Positions 26,501-35,385 of a stretch of DNA of 64,000 bases are shown here, piece by piece. The stretch covers positions 248,001 to 312,000 of the forward strand of contig JAANDG010000009.1 in NCBI GenBank assembly GCA_036852015.1. Direction: 5' to 3'. This DNA is from Pelodera strongyloides (taxonomy: Eukaryota; Nematoda; Chromadorea; Rhabditida; Rhabditidae). The notes under the pieces are model-generated. The model did no database searches. It saw only the letters and a program-made list of their open reading frames with translations, and was not told the DNA's origin. The position numbers and the translations under genes were made by a program. Position 1 is the stretch's first letter. Every line of letters begins with the position of its first letter.

Positions 26501-29500
26501 TGTATCAATGAGCAGATTTTAGCAAGTTTCGGCGGGCATCAACAAAACAAATAACGTAGAATAACGTAGAATAACGCAGAATAACGTAGAATAACGTAGA
26601 AATAGCCAGATTGGATAATTCGGAATTTCTGGTCTTTACATCTTAATTTTCTAAGACTAGAAGCGTCAGCAAGGTGGGTATCTCTTCGTACCGAAAGCCT
26701 TTACGAAGATATACTTAATTATTATTCATGCCTAAGAAGACTTAACTAGTGTCTTCAACTAAAGCCGAAATCAAAAAAATTCCAAAGCGAGGTAGTTTCC
26801 GTGATTTCTCTCGCATTCGAAATGTTTACTTTTCCAGGCGTGCAAGTCAAAAACGGGAAAGAACAATTGCTCGAAAGGAAAATAATTCACGCATCCCCAA
26901 AGAAGAGAACTCCCGAAAAAATGATGGAAAAACGCTTGCGAATATAAACTTAAAGCGAAATAGCGGCCGGTTTTTGAAACGCATCGTGGAAAACTGCATT
27001 ATTATGCAGGTTATGCAAATGACCATAAATTAGCATAAAAAATCGAGCTAAATTCGAGAAAATTAGCATAAACACATAAGAACTCAGATGTCTACGACGC
27101 GTTTCAAAAACCGACCGGTATTTCGCTCTAAACCAAAACGACCGAAGAATATAACTAACTGATGCTTCCAAAAGGTCAGACTCACCAAAAATCATAATGC
27201 TGAAATGAAACTATTGCAAACGCAAGACGCATGAAATTTTGAGCATATCAATTTTCGTGAGCCAGCCTCTGCGCTAGACTACTACATCTACATCTTACAG
27301 AGACAAAAAAAATTGTTTCCTGGTCAAGCATAGTACAACAACTATATTACGGTATCCTTTCTTTACAAAAAGTTGACCCAGATACCGTAATCGTTACGCC
27401 GCTATGTTCATTGAGCGACGGTGATAATACGATACCAGCTGTGATTAATAAGATCCTATCAGTTATGTGAGAGGGTTAGACGTCAAGGTTGCGGGGTAGG
27501 GTGTACAATGTGTAGTTGTGGAACAACGCTAACAATAAGCTCAATAAAAGTACATGAAAAGGACTGTACTAAAGTCTTAATTTCTAAGTACTAGTGGAAA
27601 GTTGCTGTACTGGAGTAGTACGACTTTCAAATTCCCAGCGGAAAGTTACGCAAAAGAAATGTAAGGACTTGTAAGACTAAATAGCTAAACTACAGTTCCA
27701 AGTACTTACGGAAAATGTCTTTTTTAGATTTTACTATCAGGAATAGCCGGAAGTTAGGGGAACTGTTCTAAAGGTCTAAGTGTTACGTTAAAGTGTTACT
27801 TGTCGCGAGTGTGTATACTAAACCTAAACGATTCCTAGCTGGATGTTTCGCGCCTCATTTGCTACATGCAACGTGAGAATGGGGAGAAGAAGGTGGTATA
27901 CAAAAGGGAAAGTGAATGCCTGGAAACATCACAGATTTATTGATGTATTGATGTATTGAGTTTCTTTACTTCTACCACTTCGAAATATTCAATAGAAGTT
28001 TTCATTTCAAAATCCGCTGGTAGGCTCAATACTCGAAATAAAAAAGAGCAACGCAAGAAAACTAACTGCACGATCGTATGCGTATGGAAACACCAGATAC
28101 CGTAACTTATAAAAATGTTAAATTCTTGTCTTCAAATGAGAAGGCCACTGGCTAAGGTCACTGTACTGTAGCAGTTTGGACATTTGGAAACCAGAAAACG
28201 TTTAAAACTTATTGTCAGACACGATTATTATTCAGCATAATTTATGTTATGCCCAATTCAATTCGCCAATAAACATTGGTAATTCGTCAGCGTTATGAGT
28301 CAGGTACAACATTCTCCAATACCAGACGATCCGACGTGATAAATTCACGTAAACTTTGAATAAAAATACCAAAAGATATGTGATAAATAAACAATCAATT
28401 AAATATATCTTATTCTATAAAGTTGGGAGCTTTGTTTGTTTGTGCGTTTGTTTGAGTGTACGTTTGGATGATGTGCGTTACGCTCAGGTTGTAGGATTGG
28501 TTCAGTAGTTCACGTTCCCGTGCACTGAGCCATCTCACTTCCCGAGCGCCCCTCTCACAAACGTCCAAAAAAGGCTGCATATGTGGAATATGTGTGGTGT
28601 ATCGTTCGGGCGCGGTGGCGCGCAGCTCATATTAGGAAACAAAGAACACTCACAACTCAAAGAACTACCAAATCACAATCCATGACAACTTTTTATGAAA
28701 TACTTTTTTGTAATCACTTCGTAGTCTAATTTTTCATTTACTCATTTTACAAAGATTTAGTAGACATATTTTGCAACAAAGCATTGAGTAATTCTCTGCA
28801 CATTTCCCTTATTTCCCATGAAACGAGCGTCCAATCTTGAGCGATGTTTCGGTCGAACGAAAGAACATTCAACAGAATTTCTTAATTTCGCGTAGTTTTT
28901 GCTTTAGTATGGATAATACACGGTATCACCTGTAACGTTCGACGACATTCTTTAGTTTAATACAGTTAAGGAAAAGATCTGTGACAATTTTTTTAGGATT
29001 TCGGATTTTTTCTGCTTTATAGAGTCTAACGATTTGCAGACAGTTTAGGAGGAATACGTTCACCAGTTATATAAAGGGCACACTAAAACTATGTTCGATC
29101 CCATGTTTAACATTCGTATAGGTTTCAAAAAGTAAAATAGCGGTCACTTATTCCGCTGCTTTTAGGATTTGGCAAATTTTTTTTAGGCTATAGACTTATA
29201 GAGTCCAGCAAGTTGCAGACAATTTAGGAGAAATATAGTCAACAGAAACTAAGTTCTACCCCCGTGTTTGATATTGGTGTAGGTTTCAAAAGGAAAATAA
29301 CAAAAGTGAAACTATTTCCTTCGGACAAATGTTTATCTAACTTATATAGCCCAGCGAAACATTGCGACGTATCATCCAGGCACTTATTCCTTTTTTTCTG
29401 AAATTTTTTCGATATTATAGAGTCCAGCAAGTTGCAGACAATTTAGGAGGAATATAGTCAACAGAAACTAACAATAAGTTCTAACCCGTGTTCAATATTT

Positions 29501-32500
29501 GTATGGGTTTCAAAAAGAAGTATGAGAGGCTGGAGACTCTTTATATAGAGATGTTTCTTCCTAACTTATATAGTCCAGCGAAACATTGCGGCACATCAGC
29601 CACGCGATATTAAGCTGCTTTTAGGATTTGGAATTTTTCGATATTATAGAGTCCAGCAAGTTGCAGACAATTTAGGAGGAATATAGTCAACAGAAACTAA
29701 CAATAAGTTCTAACCCGTGTTCAATATTTGTATGGGTTTCAAATAAGAAATATGAGAGGCTGGAGACTCTTTATATAGAGATGTTTCTTCCTAACTTATA
29801 TAGCCCAGCGAAACATTGCGGCGTATCAGCCACGCGATATTAAGCTGCTTTTAGGATTTGGAATTTTTCGCTATTATAGAGTCCAGCAAGTTGCAGACAA
29901 TTTAGGAGTAATATAGTAAACAGAAACTAAGTTCTAACCCGTGTTTAATATTGGTATGGGTTTCAAAAGGAAAAATGAAAGGCTGGAGACTCTTTGCATA
30001 GAAATGTTTCCTCCTAACTTATATAGCCCAGCGAAACATTGCGGCGTATCAGCCACGCGATATTAAGCTGCTTTTAGTAGGCTTCGGCAATTTTTTCGGT
30101 CCTAGAGTAGAACAAGTTGCAGTCAATTTAGGAGGAATACAGTCAACAGAAACTAAAATCTATCCCCGTGTTTGATATCGGTGTAGGTTTCAAAAGGAAA
30201 AATAACAAAGATGAACACCATTTCCTTTATGTAAATGTTTGCTTCTAACTTATATATCCCAGCGAAACATTGCGGCGTATCAGCCACGCGCTTATTCCGC
30301 TGCTTTTCGGTTTTGGAAATTTTTTGGTCGCTATATTAGTCCAACGATTTACAGGCAATTTAGGAGGAATATAGTCAACGTCCTAAAATGGGCGAACCAA
30401 AACTAAGTTCTATCCCCAGGAAACTATTCTTGCGAGAAATAGTTGCTTCTACTTATAGATATAGCCCAGTGAAACATAGCGACCATCAGCGAATATTGGA
30501 AAGACGCCTCAGGCGGCGGTAGCCGACTGGTGGTACAAGAATTAATTACAAAACACATCCACGAAACTTCATGGCGTGCATATTTTGCTAATAAAGCTGA
30601 GAGGATATAGTAGAATCTAGACAGAAAATTTTATATATTAATATCTTATATTCTAACGTTTCGGTGGTCGTTTGTTCCACGTTAAAGTTCGTAATTGAAT
30701 TTGGCCATATTGTTTAACACGAATTAAAAGCGTTGGGGTTTCCATATACTATAAACAACTTGATAATAATTTGATTTGTTTGATCTAGAAAACAAAATAT
30801 TTTCAAAAATATTTAAATTCAGTCATAAGTCGGTAGAAATCGATAGATAAATTATTCCAATTCTACAGATGTTCTGACATTTCTATCAAAAATGAGTCAC
30901 TCAAATCAAAACTGGGGGAATTTAACGCCCTCTCACCTCATAAAATACAATAGACGTGTGAACCCTTATATTAGAACGGAGAGATAAGAAAAGGTCTTTA
31001 AGTCGTCAATAAGTAAATAAATACATTGATTCCCTATATGAAAACATTCTTAAAAGATCGAAGAGGCACTTAGGCCTAAGCGTAAGCTTAAACCTAAGTG
31101 CATAACTAGGGAATCAGCAGTTGTGGGTCGTTTAGGTTTAGATCACAGACAATCTATTTTCATCTAACTGGAAAATGTTTGAACAAAATTATGTTGTTTT
31201 CTGATTGGGGAGCTAATGTTTTATCAAAAAGTACCTATATATTCCCTATTAAATTGAAATACCGGCCGGTTTTTGTAACGCATCGCGGACAACTGAACCC
31301 TTACGTATTTATGCAAATTTGCTCGAATTGAGCTCGTTTTTTATTCTAGTTTATGCTCATTTGCATATGCTGCATAAGAATGCTGATGTACTCGATGCGT
31401 TTCAAAAACCGGCTGGTATTTCGCTTAAATTAAAACAAAACCGAATCATAACGCAATTTAAGTTTATCGATCAACCATGATCTGCGTGATGTAGAAAAGC
31501 AATATCTCGTAATCAACCAAGAGATTTATGAAATATTCATTCATTAATTAATGGCAATTACTAGAAAGTTGCTGGTCATCATCTCATTAGCAGACTAGTA
31601 TGTACTCTCGTTAAAACGTCAAACGGGATACCGTTCAAATTAATCAGTCAAAAAAGAAAAAGGGTGTGGCAAAAGCGGCGTCCTTTATAATTATCAGAAA
31701 AGATAGAATCAAAGTTGTCAACTATCAGTTTCAATTACAGAAAACAGTAATCAACCAATTATTTGAAAAAAAGTTCAAAATGAAAACATCCGCAAGGCCT
31801 GACGAAGACCGACGAGACACGAGGACTAGGCACACCACAGCATAGTGATTCGTACACGTTAGTAACTGGTAATTACGATAATTATACAATCGTCGTAGAG
31901 TTGCGTACGTTGCATTCACTATACGTTACTTCTTACTAGTTTAGTAAGTACCCTTGCGATGGTCTCTTTTTTCAGATGCCATTTTCTAGTAATACAATAT
32001 AAATGTAAGAAAGTGCTCGCAACTTGGCAGAATATCTATGTTATCTAACAATATAATTCCCTACCTTGTATTAACTATCCGTCTCATCACATCCATGGTA
32101 CCGTTCTTAACCATCCACTGTCGATGTGTCAAACCAGGAGTGATTTTTTCCAGAATTATCTGAAATTTGTAATTGTCCTTCGCCGAGGGAGACCTCGCAA
32201 GGAGTGCCCGTCTCGCAGGGGTCCCTCGGCGCGCCACTTATGCGCCAGGGCTTCGCCATGCATATGAATTGCTTCAAACTACTGTAACCCATGAGACTTC
32301 TGTTACCATATTCCGCACAAACAAATATGGACAATAATTGATAATTGAGAATAAAGTGCATAATTATATCCAGTAATTGCTTACATGTGGATTGGCCGGC
32401 GGTTGATAGGCAATTGAACAAACTAATTGCACTGCGGCTTCACGGACGGGCTGTTTCGCGTCTCCAAGTCTAGAAATATGAGTTGTTGTAAAAGAATTGC

Positions 32501-33520
32501 TGGAATAAATCTGAAAGCTGACTTGGAACTTTTTCGCATGTTCACGTTTTCTCTCTTTCTTATTGTAAGTGGAGTGCTGCTTTATACGTTTCATGAAATA
32601 TATGTTTCTTACAATGCTAAAAAAAGATTCGACTACGAGTAAACCTACTGCAGGTGATGCGCTCCTTCCTTCACTATTATAAAAATCATAGTACTACAAA
32701 AAAAGAAGGCCTTCACGACTAAACGAGGAGTGACAGGGTTTCTTTGTTAGGTTTTTCACCGATATACTACAGTTCCCATTGGCAGGAAAATTACGATAGG
32801 CTTCGCCGATGCACTGCTATTTTCCTCGTTTACTTGTTACTTATATGTAACTACCTGCCTATAAATAAGGAATAATGTATTAAAGCTGTACGACAGCCGG
32901 TTTTTGAAATAAATTTTGTCTCATAGATCATACGCAAATGATCATGATTACCAATACAATTGCCTCTCGTACTCATACTTTTCAAAAAAAGGTCTTGCTC
33001 CCAACACGAATATTTCATAACAGTGCTAATATTGCCTACCGTTCAACGAGTGGTGGTACACGATCCAAAAGATACGGTACAATTACATCACCGCTTACGC
33101 TCAGCGTAACATCGAGGATTTCGATAGCCAGAAGAGACACCTAAAAGCTTATGAACAATTATAAACAAGACTGCCAATCGCAAGGAAACAGATTTTGTCA
33201 CTCCAGTGGATCGTGTACTTTACTGTACTTGTACTGTACAAATGTAATATAATATATCCTTCTAAAAATGCTAATCCTAATTGATTAGAGGCTAGAATGC
33301 CCCCCTTTCCAGTATTTCTCGTACTACATAAATGATCCTCTCAAGTTCCCTCAACCGTGTGAAGTCGTCCTTGAAACCGAAAAAAGGTAAGGTTCAGGCC
33401 TGTTCACAAGAATAGATTGGCATGGTCATCTTGCATTGCAGGCTTACTATTTCGAGAACCTGACTCGGGTAATCACTCGGTAACTCACTCCCCCCCACTC
33501 TCTCTCTCTCTCCTCTCCCT

Positions 33521-33557
<37 letters not shown>

Positions 33558-34237
33558 GCTCCCCATCTCTCTCCAATAGAGAAACAATTTGCATAAGCCG
33601 TACGTTGCAGTTGAATGAAACACAACAACTCGTAGCCAACAGAATCCTATACCTATAGTATGTTCACATGAATGCATTCATAATTCAGCGCTTGGTATAT
33701 TTATGTAACAAATGGTTAGTGCGCACAGCGGTATAAATTATTGATGCAGTACGGTTCTCAGTCCTTGTATGTTTTGCTTTTAGTTTTCGAAAGAGAAAAC
33801 AAAGTCACCATAGAAACCATGGGGGATTCAGAATTAAGAGTTGATAATTTATAAACCTTAAAAAACGGTCCATTTCTCATGGATTAGAATTTCTTACTGT
33901 GGCTAATAAGTAAAATTAAAACCTTACACCTACAGTAAATTGGTCGAGACATTTTCACTATGATGCCTTTGTTATTCGATTGCGCGTATCAGCCTAATTG
34001 TAAGTAGACATGCGTCAAAGAACCTCTCCATTCTAACAAGATAATACAATCCCCTACACTAACCTTGTAATTACTAGCTCCAAGCCACTGATATACGACA
34101 TCACAAAAACTATTGATCGTTTTCGAGTCGTACGGTAGTCGCTGGGTCTGGAGTCTCGCCACGATCTGTTGGCCGAGTTCCAAACGTTCTCGTGGATCGG
34201 AGCTGTTCCGATCGAGTAATTCGCACAGCCATGACAT
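5991..34237 (-). CDS. CLASP: CLASP microtubule plus-end regulator, about 40 exons
   Basis: Cytoplasmic linker-associated protein, which binds tubulin and microtubules through TOG domains and promotes rescue and stability at plus ends, kinetochores and the cortex. I assembled about 40 exons, close to 1300 codons, against about 1500 residues in animal CLASP1. ATG at 34237-34235 starts MSWLCELLDRN, aligned with the animal CLASP start; the frame is open upstream to a TTTAG, so a 5' extension is possible. The last exon (5991-6047) reads QKLVHIYIQRAQSASTHF and stop, matching the LNLYIKRAQ tail of animal CLASPs. Order: TOG1, Ser/Arg/Gln-rich linker, TOG2, long linker, TOG3, linker, C-terminal TOG. 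I saw no canonical SxIP EB-binding motif in the linkers; unfound exons could hold one. Introns between 18634-24878 and 25791-32064 exceed 6 kb and are full of repeats. Domain blocks with exon coordinates are listed separately. Confidence 0.92.
8308..8620. repeat. Family A MITE, tandem or nested double copy
   Basis: It begins TTAAAGCGAAATACCGCCCGG and carries inner terminal words at 8457-8490 (GTGTTTCAAAAACCG) and 8596-8625 (GTGTTTCAAAAGCCGG). Three half-terminal words instead of two imply one copy inserted beside or into another. It lies in the CLASP intron 5' of exon 8108-8257. Confidence 0.65.
8882..12347 (-). other. CLASP: CLASP TOG3 block and third linker (10 exons)
   Basis: TOG3 exons 12296-12347, 11975-12103, 11666-11779, 11162-11290, 10812-10889, 10524-10589, 10064-10218, then linker exons 9593-9620, 9208-9312, 8882-8995. 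Matches: GDRRDGLRCIVGV, the position of the family word ERKEGLLGLQ; FVESHASQLNDWIPLLLQRL; VQNSVTPQVQLTALCKML; LNMIFQWVEDQK; CERVIRGFFLVSAAEF, then FSNVLSTFPPQLREYAHG, which matches the final TOG3 helices. The linker reads MARSPAPPP and SSPFSHPETSTSFPES, Ser/Pro-rich. An (AAAC)n tract abuts the donor of exon 10064-10218. Confidence 0.85.
10029..10058. repeat. (AAAC)n microsatellite at a splice donor
   Basis: About seven AAAC units on the plus strand, ending five bases from the GT donor (63-62 on the minus strand) of CLASP exon 10064-10218. In the transcript this is a GUUU run starting just downstream of the 5' splice site. Confidence 0.85.
12563..15267 (-). other. CLASP: CLASP central Ser/Arg/Pro-rich linker (6 exons)
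   Basis: Exons 15129-15267, 14638-14718, 14175-14249, 13701-13811, 13206-13288, 12563-12660. All are open, phase-compatible and low complexity: GGVSQSSSSQSIVSERDQ, SSLRRPVIT, GLRRPAPTGLPPTASLRS, SRSTSPSRTIKQARQLLS, ARPNGGLMPNEMSALLAK, VLTSPRIQATSSAKSSPD. This corresponds to the disordered basic microtubule-binding, phosphoregulated linker of CLASPs. Two exons share the word LRRP. Single-exon boundaries are less certain here because conservation gives no guide. Confidence 0.75.
14930..15061. repeat. MITE with GAGGYCATAYTCA termini
   Basis: GAGGTCATATTCAAAACTCA on the left matches the inverse of the right end (TGGGAGTGGTGAGTATGGCC). A single end-like fragment with GAACTGAGTGGTGAATATGG occurs at 11373-11397, so this is a dispersed family. 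It sits in the CLASP intron between exons 15129-15267 and 14638-14718. Confidence 0.6.
15770..16003. repeat. Family C MITE (AGGGCGCATTCG termini)
   Basis: Long terminal inverted repeats: AGGGCGCATTCGAGTTGGAC continuing through TTTTCCGGAAAAGAAAAG, answered by CTTTTCTTTTCCGGAAAATG and GTCCAACTCGAATGCGCCCT. The inverted arms run for about 65 bp each side, with a non-palindromic centre. Flanking TTA may be a target duplication. It ends 22 bp from CLASP exon 16026-16140. Confidence 0.85.
16853..16947. repeat. Family A MITE fragment
   Basis: Right half only: TTCATTTGCATACAGCATAT in the arm, then GGTTTCAATCCAAAACCGGA and ATATCGCTTTAA. No left terminus is recognisable. It lies in the CLASP intron between exons 16982-17133 and 16673-16808. 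Confidence 0.5.
17966..18052. repeat. Near-perfect hairpin with GGGTAAC loop repeats
   Basis: TCAAGTACGTACATGGAACG plus AAGTGCGGAAGG on the left is answered by CCTTCCGCACTTCGTTCCGT plus GTACCTACTTGA on the right, a stem of about 35 bp with few mismatches. The loop is tandem GGTAAC/GGGTAAC units. It is intronic in CLASP, and no second copy was seen in the window. Confidence 0.75.
19094..19810. mobile_element. Composite foldback element with tandem TTGCCCCAAAATTGCC units
   Basis: Terminal inverted repeats GCGCCACTGGAAGATCTTGC / GCAAGATCTTCCAGTGGCGC are perfect over 20 bp and then continue as CCCAAAATTGCCGCG and its inverse with small gaps. The interior has repeated blocks of GCCCCAAAATTGCCGCAYGG, several per side, with a period near 50 bp at 19590-19740. 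It encloses a tRNA-Leu-like sequence (19330-19405) and an AT-rich ATTAATAATATA tract. No transposase is present, so it is non-autonomous. Confidence 0.8.
19330..19405 (+). pseudogene. tRNA-Leu-like pseudogene inside the foldback element
   Basis: TGTCCGAGTGGTCTAAGGCG is a type II tRNA (Leu/Ser) D-arm and A box, and GGCAGGTTCGATTCTTGCC is a T-arm with B box and a 5-bp stem. The anticodon arm between them does not fold cleanly, and the acceptor ends do not pair well, so a functional tRNA is unlikely. A second B-box-like word, GGCAGGTTCGATTCTTGTC, recurs at 19540-19558. Together with the downstream AT tract it may be a SINE fragment. Confidence 0.6.
20392..20560. repeat. GC-rich island with tandem AAGGGCCTTTGAAGGGCTTT
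   Basis: A sharply GC-rich patch in AT-rich DNA. It starts AGGCCCGGGGGCGGGCACTT and ends with two copies of AAGGGCCTTTGAAGGGCTTT. The start resembles the inverse of the right end of the island at 23031-23160 (AAGGCCCGAGGGCAGGCATT). I see no protein-family match. Confidence 0.5.
21105..22073 (-). CDS. Candidate nested small gene, three exons, unknown function
   Basis: I do not recognise this protein. Three phase-compatible segments give about 120 residues ending in a stop: 21836-22073 from ATG (MLLSLSAYRLLVGVIVM, signal-anchor-like), donor GTGAGT; 21662-21725 (RPCAALACRSMDIRQLF), flanked by TTTAG and GTAAAA; 21105-21165 (LPNAIFTFLSRVGITTASD then TAG), preceded by TTTTTAG. The splice signals match those of the neighbouring real genes. 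Against it: AT-rich introns make chance exons common, no homology is apparent, and the foldback at 21238-21462 lies in the last proposed intron. It may be a decayed gene carried by a transposon. Confidence 0.22.
21238..21462. repeat. Foldback related to MITE family C
   Basis: ATCGATCGGGATGGACATGG and CATTTCGGAAACG, with TCTAATGCTAGAAGAAAGC, are answered by GCTTTCTTCTAGCATTAGAA, CGTTTCCGAAATG and TCCATCCCGATCGATGA. The right end continues into CATCCCGAACGCGCCCT, the family C terminus, but the matching left end is missing, so this copy is truncated. The inner words ACATTTYGGAAACG and CATTGGAACG/CATTAGAACG are shared with 57159-57432. Confidence 0.7.
23031..23160. repeat. GC-rich island with direct GGGACCGCYCCAGG repeats
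   Basis: Direct repeats GGGACCGCCCCAGG (near 23031) and GGGACCGCTCCAGG (near 23108), with CCCTTCAAATACCCTTCACC between them, ending GCCTGCCCTCGGGCCTTTTT. Reading the other strand, the end resembles the start of the island at 20392, so the two may be opposite ends of one degenerate insertion of about 2.8 kb. Confidence 0.45.
23528..23720 (-). mobile_element. tRNA-derived SINE with long A tail
   Basis: Read on the minus strand it starts GCTAGCATAGCTCAACGGGT then AGAGCGTTGGACTATGAATC, a tRNA head with A box (TAGCTCAACGGGTAGAGC) and B box (GGGTTCGAATCTC). A short unrelated body follows and then an uninterrupted run of 33 A (plus-strand T at 23528-23560). Head, body and oligo-A tail in that order define a SINE mobilised by a LINE reverse transcriptase. 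The acceptor stem pairs poorly, so it is not a functional tRNA. No clear target duplication was found. The clean tail suggests recent insertion. Confidence 0.75.
24000..24290. repeat. MITE built of CTCGGAAA words
   Basis: Terminal inverted repeats TTCCGAGCATTTTCCGCGG and GGAAAATGCTCGGGA. The interior repeats CTCGGAAA, TCCGCGG and GAGCTCGG more than ten times in both orientations, and ATTTTCCGAGCTCGGCCCG is part of a local tandem. The element is compositionally unlike its AT-rich surroundings and can fold in many alternative ways. Confidence 0.6.
24491..24552. other. Clustered hairpins, possible structured element
   Basis: ATCGGCCGAAGGCCGAT is a perfect 7-bp hairpin. It is followed by CCAGTCGG ... 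CGGCTGG, which encloses AGAGCCCGTAGGGCTCT, another 7-bp hairpin. The layout resembles a small folded RNA or attC-like stem pair, but it lies in an intron and no copy was seen elsewhere. The function is unknown. Confidence 0.35.
26551..26600. repeat. 10-bp tandem repeat ATAACGTAGA x5
   Basis: Five consecutive ATAACGTAGA units, the third with one substitution (ATAACGCAGA). Intronic in CLASP. Confidence 0.95.
26950..27134. repeat. Family A MITE, well-preserved copy
   Basis: TTAAAGCGAAATAGCGGCCG and GTTTTTGAAACGCATCG on the left are answered by CGCGTTTCAAAAACCGACCG and GTATTTCGCTCTAA on the right. The inner arms contain ATGCAAATGACCATAAATTA and GCATAAACACATAAGAACTC. Total length is about 185 bp. 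Confidence 0.85.
28985..30490. repeat. Satellite array, about seven units of about 229 bp
   Basis: The words GTTGCAGACAATTTAGGAG, CCCAGCGAAACATTGCGGCG and GGTTTCAAAAGGAAAA recur in fixed order. The GTTGCAGAC-type word starts near 29035, 29212, 29431, 29660, 29889, 30117 and 30340, giving spacings of 219-229 bp in the middle of the array. Inner units (29431-30050) are almost identical over long stretches, including GAGAGGCTGGAGACTCTTTA, while the edge units are diverged, as expected for unequal exchange. The array lies entirely inside a CLASP intron. Confidence 0.9.
31248..31429. repeat. Family A MITE
   Basis: It starts TTAAATTGAAATACCGGCCG, then TTTTTGTAACGCATCGCG; it ends GATGCGTTTCAAAAACCGGC and TGGTATTTCGCTTAA. 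The arms have GCTCATTTGCATATGCTGCA. It is intact apart from a mutated left end. Confidence 0.85.
32181..32231. repeat. GC-rich hairpin just upstream of a CLASP exon
   Basis: CGCCGAGGGAGACC pairs with GGTCCCTCGGCG around a GC-rich loop. In transcript orientation it lies about 20 nt before the acceptor of exon 32065-32159, so it would sit over the branch-point region. One minus-strand frame resembles coding (ALAHKWRAEG), but the neighbouring exon already supplies that TOG helix. Confidence 0.55.
33488..33555. repeat. CT-rich microsatellite
   Basis: (CT)n with CCCTCCCTCC interruptions in the first CLASP intron, between exons 34064-34237 and 33040-33140. It yields spurious Arg/Glu-rich reading frames on the opposite strand. 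Confidence 0.9.
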
Positions 34238-34873
34238 GGGGATGGTGCTCTCGGATAGGCTGGATAGAATACCGTAGTGTAGAAAATATCCTAAAACAAT
34301 AACGTAAAAAAGTTACCCTTCAAGTGAGTAGATCTTATTCAAGTGTAGTAGAATATGGTGGTACAGTGAATGTTGATGATATGAGATATGATGTTTTAGA
34401 CTTGAATGATATGAGACTTTTATGAATGGCGAATTGTTGTGTCAAGTCATACAATAGTTTAGATTGAACGTATCCTATGCCTTAAAGGGTTGAGACTAGT
34501 TTGAGAAATTATTGTATGCAATAAATAGTCCAGCTCACGGAGCCGTTAAAAAGGGAAGGTAACAAATTAAAGTTAAATGGGGGAAAGGTTTGCACAAAGG
34601 GGATATGTGTAATATACAGTCGGATTTATAACTCTGGTGGATTTTTTTACTCCCAAGGACAAGTTTATGAAAAAAAAACTCGTTGTATTGTCAGGAAAGT
34701 AGCAGAGTTCAAATATATAAACACATATTAGTACTGAATGACAATCATATGTTGATGTGCATTGAATCACTGAATAAAAAATAAATGTTATGTGTGTTAT
34801 GTTACGTAGAAATGCAAAGAAATGCAAGCTAATCGCCGGGAGGAACAGGCTCAGAGTAAAGGAGCATACAGGA

Positions 34874-34877
34874 AAGA

Positions 34878-34953
<76 letters not shown>

Positions 34954-35385
34954 AAAGAGAGAGAGAGGAGAAGGGGAGAGAGACGGAGAGACGGGGAGAG
35001 AAAACATAAAGAAGAATAAGTTAAAACAAGATTGCATGGTGCTCTCTCCTCAATACGAAGTCAAAACTGCCATACAACTGCGTGTTGGTCTGGCTCTCTG
35101 ACTGCCAACTGGGGCACACAATTACAAAGGACCCAAAGAGGGGCCCATGAGGAGAAAGAGGGAGAAGGAGAGAAAGAGAGAGTGTAAGGAACCTAGAGAT
35201 AGAGAGAGAAATATAGAGAGAGAGAGAGATTCTCATAGGGCTTAGGGCCTTAGTGAGAGTAAGACTAGAGGACGGGAAGGAGGTAGGCGGAAAGGAAACG
35301 AAAAGGAAAAAAGAGAGAGAACGAGGGAGTGAGAGAGAGAGAAAAAGAGGGAAAGAAAGAGAGGACGAGAGAGCGCATAGATGGG
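34874..35385. repeat. GA-rich polypurine tracts upstream of CLASP
   Basis: Long (GAGA)n with AAAA and GGAG interruptions at 34874-35003, again at 35145-35232 and 35300-35385. They are separated by ordinary sequence. They lie 0.6-1.15 kb upstream of the CLASP ATG. Confidence 0.85.

Larger units (their letters stand above)
25791..32064. other. Large CLASP intron with satellite and MITEs
   Basis: This is the 6.3 kb intron between TOG1 exons 32065-32159 and 25715-25790. It contains a 10-bp tandem (26551-26600), family A MITEs (26950-27134, 31248-31429) and a seven-copy satellite (28985-30490). The remaining DNA (25800-26540, 27140-28980, 30500-31240, 31430-32060) shows no recognisable coding sequence. 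Confidence 0.7.
24879..34237 (-). other. CLASP: CLASP TOG1 block (7 exons)
   Basis: Exons in transcript order: 34064-34237, 33040-33140, 32385-32469, 32065-32159, 25715-25790, 25347-25447, 24879-24994. Diagnostic TOG1 readings: WLGASNYK, then VSLLAIEILDVTLSV; the intra-HEAT loop RLGDAKQPVREAAVQL; TPGLTHRQWMVKNGTMDV, corresponding to the HKNWRxREG helix of CLASPs; LIPTFCKLMGDPNSE; VRDGASTSLATLMNVFG. Junction phases agree (for example CG|A giving R-L-G-D). The last exon enters a Gln/Arg/Ser-rich linker. The 6.3 kb intron between 32065 and 25790 holds a satellite array and MITEs. Confidence 0.88.

Noticed and set aside
32176..32260. Minus-strand frame with ALAHKWRAEG as a TOG1 exon
   Set aside because: Exon 32065-32159 already supplies this helix (THRQWMVKNGTMDV) in the right phase; the GC-rich stretch is a hairpin in the intron.
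34790..35101. Arg/Glu-rich and Ser/Leu-rich ORFs around the GA tracts
   Set aside because: They are translations of (GA)n/(CT)n simple repeats in several frames on both strands, with no conserved features.
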